From JBIQKZ01 sp044464765 (GTDB lineage Bacteria > Pseudomonadota > Gammaproteobacteria > Burkholderiales > Burkholderiaceae_B): a stretch of 64,000 nucleotides of DNA. This document shows, one piece after another, positions 21,301-30,009 of the stretch. The DNA is taken from assembly GCA_044464765.1 (NCBI GenBank), contig JBIQKZ010000012.1:1-64000 (forward strand), written 5' to 3'. A program made the position numbers and the translations under genes. The notes under the pieces are model-generated. The model was not told the DNA's origin. It saw only the letters and a program-made list of their open reading frames with translations, and did not search any database. The stretch's first letter is position 1; each line of letters begins with the position of its first letter.

Positions 21301-21874
21301 GGTAAGGCAAGACCGAGCCCATGGGGAACAGATCGATCAGGCCGCCCCGTATGCAAAATTCGCCCGGCGCAGTAACCTGGGTGACGTGCTGGTAGTTGGC
21401 CAGCGTCAGTTGTCGGCGCAAGCCTTCTTCATCCAGTGAGTCGCCTTGTACGAAAGAAAAGGTATAGGCGGCAAGAAAAGAGGGCGGCGCTAGGCGATAC
21501 AGGGCGGTGGTTACCGGGATGAGCAAGATATCCACGGTTTGTTGCATCAGGGCGTGCAAGGTATGCAGCCGCTCGGAAATCAGATCCTGATGCGGAGAAA
21601 AGCTGTCATAGGGAAGGGTTTCCCAATCGGGGAACTGACGCACCCGCAACTGGGGGGCGAACAAGGGGATTTCATCGCCCAGCCGCTGTGCCGCCAGCGG
21701 GTCGGCGCACAAGATGACCAGTGGCTGCTTGCCTGCCGCTGCCAGGCTGGCAAGCAGCCACGCATCGCCCGAACCGGGCGGCATAGGCACAGCATGCCGC
21801 AAGCCTGGTTTCAGAGCGCGGAGCAGTTGATTAACGGAGGGGATCGAAGGGGAGTAGGGAGTTTCTGTTGCCAT
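18371..21874 (-). CDS. mfd: Transcription-repair coupling factor
   Basis: A 1167-residue SF2 translocase that displaces RNA polymerase stalled at lesions and recruits UvrA. Order: UvrB-homology part, RNAP-interaction domain near 490-560 (GDPVVHVQHGIGRYCG), helicase Walker A GDVGFGKT near 638, DEEH box near 737, TRG motif, and a C-terminal autoinhibitory domain. Full family length. A long open frame on the opposite strand (18656-19786) is a shadow. The start is 28 bases from the divergent ispD, so the two promoters must overlap. Confidence 0.97.
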   Translation of the reverse strand: MATETPYSPSIPSVNQLLRALKPGLRHAVPMPPGSGDAWLLASLAAAGKQPLVILCADPLAAQRLGDEIPLFAPQLRVRQFPDWETLPYDSFSPHQDLISERLHTLHALMQQTVDILLIPVTTALYRLAPPSFLAAYTFSFVQGDSLDEEGLRRQLTLANYQHVTQVTAPGEFCIRGGLIDLFPMGSVLPYRLDLFDDEIESIRSFDIDTQRSLYPVKEIQLLPGREFPMDEASRNQFRARFREVFEGDPSRALPYKDIGNGIAFAGVEYYLPMFFEETATIFDYLAPDAIMVTLGDIDDSIRRFTSDTLSRYQFLKSDRQRPVLPPDALFLETDTLFVHLKAFARLAMGGDGPHPDFAFAPDVSVARRADDPLARLRAVLAQPECRVALCADSPGRRETLMQMLDEHGIVPDTAAETLQKFFQSAHRFSLCVAPLNGGFTLPNLSLTLLTENDLYPHQARSVRQGRRQQERSSNVEAMVRDLSELREGDPVVHVQHGIGRYCGLVDMDLGEGTLELLHLEYANGSTLYVPVAQLHVISRYSGADPESAPLHQLGSGQWDKARRKAAKQVRDAAAELLALYALRAAREGYSFKLPINDYQAFVEGFGFEETPDQSAAIESVITDMTSGQPMDRLVCGDVGFGKTEVALRAAFLAVANNKQVALLCPTTLLAEQHAKTFADRFADWPVRIAEFSRFRSGKEISSAIEGLHDGRVDIVIGTHKILSKDVVFKRLGLVIIDEEHRFGVRQKEALKKLRAEVDVLTLTATPIPRTLGMSLEGIRDFSVIATAPQRRLAIKTFVRREDGSTVREALLRELKRGGQVYFLHNEVDTIQNRRARLEALVPEARIAVAHGQMPERELEEVMKGFYQQRYNVLLCTTIIETGIDVPSANTIVIHRADRLGLAQLHQLRGRVGRSHHQAYAYLLTPGEDAMTSNAKKRLEAIQAMEELGSGFYLAMHDLEIRGTGEVLGESQSGNIHEIGFSMYSEMLNTAVRALKAGEEPDLESPFAATCEVNLHASALLPADYCPDVHARLGLYKKLAHAQNEDELIQIQEELIDRYGKLPEAAQTLLSTHRLRLAAEPLGVIKIDASETQAIIQFSAKPNIDPIRIIQLVQEQRHVKLAGQDKLKIDIKPSGATKSQAGATVSASTPSTAARIDAVRNVLRALA

Positions 21875-21902
21875 TTAGCGTGTCATTATAAAATCTCTTT
21901 CC

Positions 21903-22607
21903 ATGTCAGAAAGAATAATTGCCATTGTGCCGGCGGCGGGGATTGGGCAACGTGCCCAAACCGCCCACGATTTGCCCAAGCAGTATCGCTTGTTGAAAGG
22001 AACGCCCATGTTGCGGCTGGCGGTGGCGGCCTTGTTGGCCGACCCCCGGATCGCCCAGGTAAGGGTGGCTCTTGCCGCAGGCGATGCCTGGGGGCCGGAT
22101 GCCTTAAGCGGCTTGCCTCGAACGGTATGGCGTCATTGCGGCGGGCCGACCCGGGCGGCGACGGTGCTGGCTGCGCTGGAAGAAGCGAGGCTGCCGGACT
22201 CCGATTGGGTGTTGGTCCACGATGCAGCGCGCCCCGGCCTGCCGGCCGATGCCCTTGGCCGTCTTATTGATACCTGCCTGGCGCGTGTTCAGGGCGGTCT
22301 GCTGGCGCAGCCGGTGGCCGACACCGTCAAGCAGGCGTTGCCCGCTACGTCAGTGGCCCAGGATGGACAGCAGGTGCACGCCACGATATCGCGCGAAGGG
22401 CTTTGGCTCGCGCAGACGCCGCAAATGTTCCCGGCCGGCTTGCTGCACAAAGCCCTGCTCAGCGGGGCCGGCACTGGCCAGCCGATGACCGACGAAGCGT
22501 CCGCCATGGAGCAAATCGGCTACCGGCCGCTGTTGGTTACGGGCTCTCCCCGCAATTTCAAGCTAACCTGGGCTCAAGATTTTGAACTAATGGAAAAATG
22601 GCTATGA
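21903..22607 (+). CDS. ispD: 2-C-methyl-D-erythritol 4-phosphate cytidylyltransferase
   Basis: A 234-residue enzyme of the MEP isoprenoid pathway, making CDP-ME from MEP and CTP. The N-terminal nucleotide site [10 protein letters not shown], the VLVHDAARP motif and the late ...ETPQMF-like segment (LAQTPQMFP) identify the family. It overlaps ispF by ten bases, giving an operon of consecutive-pathway genes. Confidence 0.95.
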   Translation: MSERIIAIVPAAGIGQRAQTAHDLPKQYRLLKGTPMLRLAVAALLADPRIAQVRVALAAGDAWGPDALSGLPRTVWRHCGGPTRAATVLAALEEARLPDSDWVLVHDAARPGLPADALGRLIDTCLARVQGGLLAQPVADTVKQALPATSVAQDGQQVHATISREGLWLAQTPQMFPAGLLHKALLSGAGTGQPMTDEASAMEQIGYRPLLVTGSPRNFKLTWAQDFELMEKWL

Positions 22608-23095
22608 CGATACCGTTTCGCATCGGACAAGGTTTCGATGTGCATGCATTGGTGGCAGGGCGCCCCTTGATCATTGGGGGGGTGACCATACCTCATACCA
22701 TGGGCCTGGCAGGCCATTCCGATGCAGACGTGCTGCTGCATGCTATTACCGATGCCTTGCTGGGCGGCGCGGCATTGGGCGATATCGGTCGACATTTTCC
22801 GGATACCGATGAGCGCTATAAAGGGGCCGACAGCCGAGTACTACTGCGAGCGGCCTATGTAAAAGTCTTGGCCAAGGGCTGGAGGGTGGTGAATATCGAT
22901 GCGACCATCCATGCGCAGGCGCCGAAAATAACGCCGCATGCACCGGCCATGGTAAGCAACATCGCGCAGGATTTGGGCCTGGACGCCGCTTGCGTGAACA
23001 TAAAGGCGAAAACCAATGAAGGCCTGGGGTATGTTGGCCGCAGGGAAGGGGTGGCGGCGACTGTGGCGGTCCTGCTGGGCAGGATCGAAGGCTGA
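22598..23095 (+). CDS. ispF: 2-C-methyl-D-erythritol 2,4-cyclodiphosphate synthase
   Basis: A 165-residue trimeric enzyme that cyclises CDP-ME 2-phosphate to MEcPP with loss of CMP. Metal ligands Asp14 and His16 (FDVHAL) and the [18 protein letters not shown] block with DIGRHFPDT are present. The C terminus has the ATN-type contact region ([14 protein letters not shown]). Overlaps ispD; its stop is one base from the convergent peroxiredoxin gene end. Confidence 0.97.
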   Translation: MAMTIPFRIGQGFDVHALVAGRPLIIGGVTIPHTMGLAGHSDADVLLHAITDALLGGAALGDIGRHFPDTDERYKGADSRVLLRAAYVKVLAKGWRVVNIDATIHAQAPKITPHAPAMVSNIAQDLGLDAACVNIKAKTNEGLGYVGRREGVAATVAVLLGRIEG

Positions 23096-23096
23096 T

Positions 23097-23645
23097 CTAC
23101 AGTGTTGCGCCGCCGGGCTCGCGTCCGCTGGGGCAGGGCTTGTCGGTTTGCAGGCCGTCGAGTATGCGCAGGGTTTCCTTGGGATGCCGCCCAACATTGA
23201 AGTTGTTCACCGAAACATGCTGGATGACGTTGTCGGGGTCGACGATGAAAGTAGCGCGCAAGGCAACGCCTTCGCTGCGGTCGCGTATGCCCAATTGGTC
23301 GACCAGTGATCCACTTGTGTCGCCGAACTGGTAGTGTCCCAACTTGTCGAGTTCCGGGTTTTCACGGCGCCACGCCAGCTTTACGTATTCATTGTCGACC
23401 GAACCGCCCATCAGAATGGCGTCGAGTTTGTCGAATTTCTTTGCCAGCTCGTTGAAGCCGGTAATCTCGGTTGGGCAGACTATGGTGAAATCCTTGGGGT
23501 AGAAGTAGATGACTTTCCACTTGCCGGGAAAAGAGCTTTCGGTGATGTCTTCGAAGGCCGAGACGCCGTTTTCTTCAGACTGATTAAAGCCGGGCTTGAC
23601 GCCGGTGACTTTAAAAGGTTCAAGCTTATCGCCAACGGTTTTCAT
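23097..23645 (-). CDS. ahpC: Alkyl hydroperoxide reductase-type peroxiredoxin (AhpC/TSA family)
   Basis: A 182-residue 2-Cys peroxiredoxin that reduces peroxides. The peroxidatic cysteine is Cys57 in FTIVCPTE; the only other cysteine, Cys171 in KPCPSG, is the probable resolving residue. The short N terminus (LEPFKVTGVKPGFN) resembles the AhpC group that works with AhpD or thioredoxin rather than AhpF; no ahpD or ahpF is nearby. A strong ribosome site (AAGGAGC) precedes the ATG. Membership is sure; the reducing partner is unknown. Confidence 0.9.
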   Translation of the reverse strand: MKTVGDKLEPFKVTGVKPGFNQSEENGVSAFEDITESSFPGKWKVIYFYPKDFTIVCPTEITGFNELAKKFDKLDAILMGGSVDNEYVKLAWRRENPELDKLGHYQFGDTSGSLVDQLGIRDRSEGVALRATFIVDPDNVIQHVSVNNFNVGRHPKETLRILDGLQTDKPCPSGREPGGATL

Positions 23646-23754
23646 GGGTGCTCCTTGTGCTGATTCGTTCTGTGATTCTAATGGAATTGCACGAGCGAAT
23701 GCAGATCGGGCTCCTATCGGGCGTCGCGCGCCTTGCGGGGCGCCGTCTAAAGGT

Positions 23755-25125
23755 TCAGGCGCGTGCGCGTGGCAGTTCGATGCGTGCCACCAAGCCGCCG
23801 GTGGGTGGCGAAAGCAGCTTCAGCCGCCCATCGACCTGGCTCACCAGGCGCTCGACAATCGATAGGCCAAGGCCGGCCCCGCTGACACCGGTGCGGGCCG
23901 AATCACCACGAGAGAATGGCCGCAACAGACGGTCAACATCGTCGGCGGCGATCCCCACGCCTTTGTCGGCAACCTCAATAACCAGTAGATTGCCTTCCGG
24001 ATAGGCGGATAACCGGATATGGGCGCGGTTGTCGGAGGCGGAGCGTCCGTAGCGACGTGCGTTCTCGATCAGGTTGCTGACGACCCGCTTCAGGTCGTGG
24101 GCGGTAATCCGTGCAAAAAGCCCCGGAGTGATGGTTGCGCCGAGTTGGTCGCCCAGGGTGGCTGTATGAGAGCGTTCGCGTTCGTAGATGTCGTTGAGCA
24201 CGTGGGACACGTCGACCCCGCGTGCCGGTACAACGCCCGCAGGCCGGGCGTATTCCATCAACTGTCCGATGCTGTGGTCGATCTGGGCCAGATCTTCGTC
24301 GATGGCCTGGCGGGCTTCGTCGCTAACCCCGCTCATTTCGATCTCCAGGCGCATACGGGCCAGGGGGGTGCGCAAGTCGTGTGAAATGCCGGCCAGCATG
24401 ATTTCGCGATCCGCCTCGGTTTGCCGGAGGTCCCGGGCCATCCGGTTGAAGGCGATATTCATTTCGCGGATTTCCAGAGGGCCTTTCTCGGGCAGCGGCG
24501 AGGGGGTTTCGCCACGTGCCAGCTGCTGGGCGACTTTGGCTAGTTGCGCCAGAGGGCGGTTCACGAAACGTACGCTGATGGCCGAACCGATCAAGGCGAG
24601 TATCAGTGCGGTGGCCCCCCACCCGAACCATTCGATGCCGGCGGTCAGGCCGAGCTGCTCACGGTCGAAGACCAGCCAGTATTTATCCTTATTGATTTCA
24701 AAGCTTACCCAGACGCCGCCTGCCTTGTTGACAGACCACATAATCTGGGTGTTGGGCCCCAGACGCTTCTTTATTTCCGCCGCGACATGATTCCAATAAT
24801 TGGAGTTGGGCAGAGGCTCGAGTTGGTCGGTGTCCTCGCGGGGCTGGATGCGCAGGCTTTCCTTGGTGGCCAGATCAAGCAGCAGGGCGGGGCGCACATT
24901 GGTTGGCGCATACACCAGGGCCGAGCGGGTAATGCTGACCGAGGTGGCGACGCGTTGCGCCATTTGGGTGGCCCGCGGTCCTTCTTCCATGCTGAAAAAG
25001 ACCTGGAGCCAAGCGCCCAGGCTGACCAGCATCAGGGCGGCCAGAAGCAGGAAAGAGCGGCTGAAAAGGCCCAGGCGCAGCCGGGATGTGACGCGTTTAA
25101 TCTGGTGGTGCGGCTGGGACGACAT
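23755..25125 (-). CDS. risS: Sensor histidine kinase, EnvZ/RisS type
   Basis: A 456-residue inner-membrane kinase paired with the upstream response regulator. Transmembrane segments lie near 22-44 and 166-187 with a periplasmic sensor region between; a HAMP domain follows (about 188-240). The H box is HDLRTPLARM with phospho-accepting His249; N box NLIENARRYG and G boxes VADKGVGI and GAGLGLSIV complete the ATPase domain. In Bordetella the orthologous pair is RisA/RisS, and B. pertussis is known to have a broken risS; here it is intact. Starts 34 bases after the regulator. Confidence 0.9.
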   Translation of the reverse strand: MSSQPHHQIKRVTSRLRLGLFSRSFLLLAALMLVSLGAWLQVFFSMEEGPRATQMAQRVATSVSITRSALVYAPTNVRPALLLDLATKESLRIQPREDTDQLEPLPNSNYWNHVAAEIKKRLGPNTQIMWSVNKAGGVWVSFEINKDKYWLVFDREQLGLTAGIEWFGWGATALILALIGSAISVRFVNRPLAQLAKVAQQLARGETPSPLPEKGPLEIREMNIAFNRMARDLRQTEADREIMLAGISHDLRTPLARMRLEIEMSGVSDEARQAIDEDLAQIDHSIGQLMEYARPAGVVPARGVDVSHVLNDIYERERSHTATLGDQLGATITPGLFARITAHDLKRVVSNLIENARRYGRSASDNRAHIRLSAYPEGNLLVIEVADKGVGIAADDVDRLLRPFSRGDSARTGVSGAGLGLSIVERLVSQVDGRLKLLSPPTGGLVARIELPRARA

Positions 25126-25159
25126 AAAGAACGACCGTAAACGCCCCTATAGAGCGATC

Positions 25160-25894
<735 letters not shown>

Positions 25895-26219
25895 GGTCGA
25901 AAATGTAACAGGCCAAAAGTTATGCGTATAGGGTCTGGTAGCAAGATATTACACATTAAGCGTTTGGTAGAATACTGGCTGGATTGCGGATACAGATTTT
26001 TGCAACACAAGCCCCAAAGGCCGGATGGCGACTAGTCATACCCCCTGGATTTTTGCACCTAAGACTGTGTCCACGCCAAACATGCCATTTTCAGCAGGCG
26101 ATCGGCCAGCTTCGTATTCGGGTCAGACACCGACTTCATAGCTTAGCATTACACTTGGCGTTTCGGTAATTTTTTAGCAGGCAGGTTCTGCCGTGTCTTA
26201 AGGAACCAATGCGGGTCTG
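25895..26219. other. Divergent intergenic region risA / tsaB-rimI
   Basis: No gene is supported. It must carry the risA promoter leftward and that of the fused tsaB-rimI rightward. A candidate rightward extended -10 box is TGG followed by TAGAAT at 25965-25973. An AAGGAA ribosome site lies about 15 bases before the tsaB ATG. The rest shows no repeats or strong hairpins. Confidence 0.5.
25965..25973 (+). promoter_or_regulatory. Candidate extended -10 promoter
   Basis: TGG-TAGAAT matches an extended -10 element; no clear -35 hexamer is spaced properly. It would leave a leader of about 240 bases before tsaB-rimI. Confidence 0.3.
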
Positions 26220-27494
26220 ATGCACGATTCCACTCAGTATATTCTCGCTCTCGAGACTTCCTCCAGCGTTTGCGACGTCGCCTTACTCTGTACAGAGCAA
26301 GGCGAAACCCGTCTTTTTTCGTGCTCCCATGATGCTACGGGCGAGCATGCCGAGCGTTTGCTTCCCATGATCGACGACCTGCTTGGCCAGGCGAACATCA
26401 CACGCGGCCAACTTAGCGCGATCGCGTATGGCCAGGGGCCAGGCGGTTTCACAGGTCTGAGGGTGGCGTGCGGTGTTGCCCAAGGCTTGGGGTTTGCCCT
26501 GGGTGCACCAGTGGTGCCCGTCGTTTCGCTCAGGGCGGCAGCGGCATTGCAGGATGACGGCGACGAGCGTGTGCGCATTGTGGTGCAGGACGCGCGCATG
26601 GGCGAGGTGTACGCAGCGGCGTATGCGGTGAACAGGGATGGTCCGGCCGAGGCCGATTGCCGGCCCCTGGCGGAACCCGTTTTGCTGGATGCTCGCGATG
26701 TTGGAGCCTGGCTGGCTTCGCACCTGGCGCAGTGGTTGCCGCAGGATCCCCGGCCGTTGGTTGTTCGACTGATGGGCGATGCCCTGGCTATCTATCCAGA
26801 CGTCCTGACTTCTTTAGCGGCGGTGGATGACGCCCAGGCGGTCGTGCGCCCTGGCGGCGGGGTGCGATCCACCGCCGCGTCGGTGGCCCGGTTGGCGCGG
26901 GATGGGCTTGCACGCGGAGAAGCCGTCAAGCCGGAAAACGCGGAACCGTTGTATGTGCGAAGCAAAGTGGCCTACACCACCAAGGAACGCGAGCAGGGCT
27001 TGGGTGGTAATCCCAAGGCTCGGCCGCAGGCTTTGATCCGACCCATGTCGGCGCAAGACGTGGGGCGCGTGGTCCAGATTGAAAGCGCTGTACAGGCTTT
27101 TCCCTGGACCAAAGGTAATTTTCACGATGCGCTGCAGGCGGGTTACCAGGGCTGGGTGGCCACGCGTAACGGGCTCGTTCAGGCTTTTTGCCTGCTGATG
27201 TACGCGCCGGATGTGGCGCATTTGTTGTTGATTGCTGTAGAACCTGATGCTCAGCGTAGCGGCTTGGGGCACGAATTACTGCGTCATTGCGAAACCGAGG
27301 CCCGGGCGCAGGGGATGCCTGCGCTGATACTGGAAGTAAGGCCCAGCAATCACCAGGCTATTGTGTTTTATCAGAATCGCGGGTTTCACCAGATAGGTGT
27401 GCGCAAGGATTACTATCCCAAAGAAGGCAACTTGCGCGAGGACGCCTGGGTCATGAGAAAAGACCTTGGCGCAACGGGTGGGTCGAATGACTGA
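26220..27494 (+). CDS. Fusion of TsaB (t6A synthesis) and RimI (S18 N-acetyltransferase)
   Basis: A 424-residue two-domain protein. Residues 1 to about 240 are TsaB: ALETSSSVCDVALL, HAERLLPMIDDLL and GPGGFTGLRVACGVAQGL, the ASKHA-fold partner of TsaD in making threonylcarbamoyladenosine in tRNA. Residues 276-415 are a GNAT acetyltransferase like RimI: AFPWTKGNF, acetyl-CoA loop QRSGLGHELL, LEVRPSNHQAIVFYQNRGF. A linker of about 35 residues joins them. The two genes are neighbours in many Gram-negatives, so fusion is logical; no stop or frame change lies between them. Confidence 0.92.
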   Translation: MHDSTQYILALETSSSVCDVALLCTEQGETRLFSCSHDATGEHAERLLPMIDDLLGQANITRGQLSAIAYGQGPGGFTGLRVACGVAQGLGFALGAPVVPVVSLRAAAALQDDGDERVRIVVQDARMGEVYAAAYAVNRDGPAEADCRPLAEPVLLDARDVGAWLASHLAQWLPQDPRPLVVRLMGDALAIYPDVLTSLAAVDDAQAVVRPGGGVRSTAASVARLARDGLARGEAVKPENAEPLYVRSKVAYTTKEREQGLGGNPKARPQALIRPMSAQDVGRVVQIESAVQAFPWTKGNFHDALQAGYQGWVATRNGLVQAFCLLMYAPDVAHLLLIAVEPDAQRSGLGHELLRHCETEARAQGMPALILEVRPSNHQAIVFYQNRGFHQIGVRKDYYPKEGNLREDAWVMRKDLGATGGSND

Positions 27495-28338
27495 GTTGCC
27501 GATGGCGCCGCGTTTGAACGGAACCCAATTGGCCTGGTTACAAGAGGCCGGCATCGATCGGCGTCTGTTGCTGTATTGGCAGGCGGCCGATGCGCCTGTT
27601 CCTTCCGTCCCGGCTGTGGCCGTGCCGGCCCAGCCGCAACCGGCCGCCAAGGCTTCCATGGAGCACGAAGACCGGCGGCAAACCGGGCCGGATACGACGA
27701 GCCGCACGGCCATCGCCAAGCCGCGATCGCGCGCGCCCGATACGTCGATTTCCAAGGCGCAGGCAGCGCACCAGGTTGCCGACGACTGGGATGCCTTGCG
27801 AGAGCAGGTTGCAGGTTGTGCGCTCTGCTCGCTCCACGCGGGGCGCAACCTGGCAGTGTTTGGCGAAGGGGCCGTAGAGTCTGTCGACTGGATGCTGATC
27901 GGCGAGGCTCCTGGCGACCGGGACGATCGCAAGGGGCTACCTTTCCAGGGCAAGGCGGGCGACCTGCTGCAGGCAATGCTCAAGGCCGCTCGGGTGGACC
28001 CGCAGGCAAACGTCTACTACACCAATGTGCTCAAGTGTCGGCCACGGGGCGGGCGCATGCCGGCTGCCGACGAGATCGCTTCATGTCTGCCTTACTTGCA
28101 TCGTCAGATCGCATTGCTGAAGCCCGCCCGTATTCTGGCCTTGGGCAAATTGGCGGCCGAGGCCTTGCTGAACAGCCAGGAAGGGTTGGAGTCTTTAAGA
28201 GGGGGCGTTCACACCTATGTCGACGAAACGGGCCACGCCATCCCGCTGGTCGCGACGTATCATCCGGCATCGCTGCTTTTGCAGCCTCGCCAGAAGGCAG
28301 CCGCCTGGGCGGATTTGCTCCGGGCGCGTTTGCTATAA
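27487..28338 (+). CDS. Uracil-DNA glycosylase, family 4-like, Fe-S
   Basis: A 283-residue base-excision enzyme. The catalytic motif A is GEAPGDRDDRKGLPFQGKAG near 145-164, motif B is TYHPASLL near the C terminus. The four cysteines for a 4Fe-4S cluster are in CALC near 113-116, LKCRPR near 187 and the SCLPY segment near 203. The first 90 residues are a Pro/Ala/Arg-rich, probably disordered extension. The ATG at 27487 is chosen over 27466 because it reduces the overlap with the tsaB-rimI gene to eight bases; the two are co-transcribed. Confidence 0.88.
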   Translation: MTELPMAPRLNGTQLAWLQEAGIDRRLLLYWQAADAPVPSVPAVAVPAQPQPAAKASMEHEDRRQTGPDTTSRTAIAKPRSRAPDTSISKAQAAHQVADDWDALREQVAGCALCSLHAGRNLAVFGEGAVESVDWMLIGEAPGDRDDRKGLPFQGKAGDLLQAMLKAARVDPQANVYYTNVLKCRPRGGRMPAADEIASCLPYLHRQIALLKPARILALGKLAAEALLNSQEGLESLRGGVHTYVDETGHAIPLVATYHPASLLLQPRQKAAAWADLLRARLL

Positions 28339-28414
28339 CGATAGAAACACGAGAACGCTTGTTTGTGTCGTGGGTTTTTGCCGGTGTCACTGACACGGCG
28401 GCGCCGAGAACCCA

Positions 28415-29719
28415 TCAGTGCAAAGCTTGACCATGACCATGTTGGCCGATTTGGTCCTGCAAGGCAGGATCGGCCCGATGGTTCAGGTAATTCCAACGCA
28501 TGAATACAAGCATTAAGGTGGCTACCAGCAAGCCAAAAATCACAATAATGATATTGATCGGCAAGTTGAGCCAAAGCATCAGGCTGTAGACCGCCAGCAT
28601 CAACAGGATATTCAGTTGCTCATTGAAGTTCTGCACGGCAATCGAGTGCCCCGCAGACAAAAGCACATGGCCTCGATGCTGCAGTAGCGCGTTCATGGGC
28701 ACCACAAAGAACCCCGAAAGAGCGCCCACCAGCAGTAAAACACTATAGACGGCCCATGTTTCGTAGACGATGGGCAGCAGCAGGACAGCGAATCCCATGA
28801 CAACGCCCAAAGGCAATACCGACAGTGCGCGTTTAAGAGGAACCTTGCCGGCAAACACCGACCCAATGACCGTGCCGACTGCGGCAACGCCCATCAAAAT
28901 GGACGCCTGGTCCAGCCGGTAACCCAGATGGCGCGCGCCCCATTCGATTACGATGAATTGCAGCGTTGCGCCGGCTCCCCAAAAGAGCGTAGTGACGGCC
29001 AGGGAAATCTGGCCCAGCTTGTCCGTCCAGAGAATGCGGACATAATGCGAGAATTCGCGGATCAGCAAAAGGGGCCGGGTTTGTTGGCGCGGGTAGCTGA
29101 CCCCGGTGCGAGGGATCAGCAGATTGCAGGCGGCGGCTGCAAAATAGACCAGGCCGATGATCAGGATCGCGGACTCGGCCCGGGTGTCTGAAACGGCCCC
29201 TATCCAGGCATGCGTCAGCAGGGCGTCGGAAACCTGGGGATTGATCAGCATGCCGCCCAACACCGTACCCAGGATAATGGATAAAACAGTCAAGCCTTCG
29301 ATCCAGCTATTGCCCTTGACCAGTTGCTCGGGGGGAAGCATTTCGGTCACGATGCCGTACTTGGCGGGTGAATAGGCTGCGGCGCCGATGCCGACCAGCG
29401 TGTAAGCGCAAAACACCAGCACCAATTGGTTGGAGTTGTCGCTTGCCAGGGCCTGATAACTGAACATCAGGATACAGCCCGCCAGCTTGATCGCATTCGT
29501 GGCGAACATGACGCGGCCCTTGGGAAAAGAGTCGGCGAAGGCTCCCACGAATGCAGCCAGAACGACATACGCCAGCGCGAACCACCACTTCATCATCGGG
29601 GCCATCCAGTCGGGGCCCTGCAGGTCGGCGATAAGCGCGATGGCGGCGATCAGGAGCGCGTTGTCCGCCAGCGACGAAAGCGCCTGCGCCGTCATAACAA
29701 GATAAAAGCCTTTCTTCAA
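28415..29719 (-). CDS. lplT: Lysophospholipid transporter LplT
   Basis: A 434-residue MFS transporter with twelve predicted helices that flips lysophospholipids into the cytoplasm for re-acylation. The N terminus (MKKGFYLVMTAQALSSLADNALLI) and ADSFPKGRVMFATNAIKLAG loop are characteristic of LplT. In enterobacteria it works with the acyltransferase Aas; no aas-like gene is next to it here. It is divergent from smc and convergent with the glycosylase gene. Confidence 0.92.
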   Translation of the reverse strand: MKKGFYLVMTAQALSSLADNALLIAAIALIADLQGPDWMAPMMKWWFALAYVVLAAFVGAFADSFPKGRVMFATNAIKLAGCILMFSYQALASDNSNQLVLVFCAYTLVGIGAAAYSPAKYGIVTEMLPPEQLVKGNSWIEGLTVLSIILGTVLGGMLINPQVSDALLTHAWIGAVSDTRAESAILIIGLVYFAAAACNLLIPRTGVSYPRQQTRPLLLIREFSHYVRILWTDKLGQISLAVTTLFWGAGATLQFIVIEWGARHLGYRLDQASILMGVAAVGTVIGSVFAGKVPLKRALSVLPLGVVMGFAVLLLPIVYETWAVYSVLLLVGALSGFFVVPMNALLQHRGHVLLSAGHSIAVQNFNEQLNILLMLAVYSLMLWLNLPINIIIVIFGLLVATLMLVFMRWNYLNHRADPALQDQIGQHGHGQALH

Positions 29720-30009
29720 TGGGGGTTCTCTGCTTGATCTAAGTGGGCGAGTCGCGGCGCTAGGGTGGGTGAATAAGACGCGATTGGCGTTAATTTGCCA
29801 AGGACAATGTGAAATTAAACAATAAAAAGAGTTAGTGAGTATAGCGTCTGCCCGCCTGACCGGCCGAAACAGGACTGATTGCTTTAATTGCCGGCTTGCC
29901 GTGCGTTATCATACGAAGCAATCCTTACCAGAGTCGTCGATGGCCGGGGGTGGGCGGCGCTAATTCCGCTCTTCGTAAGCTTGTGGTGGTAATTATTGGC
30001 TATTAAATT

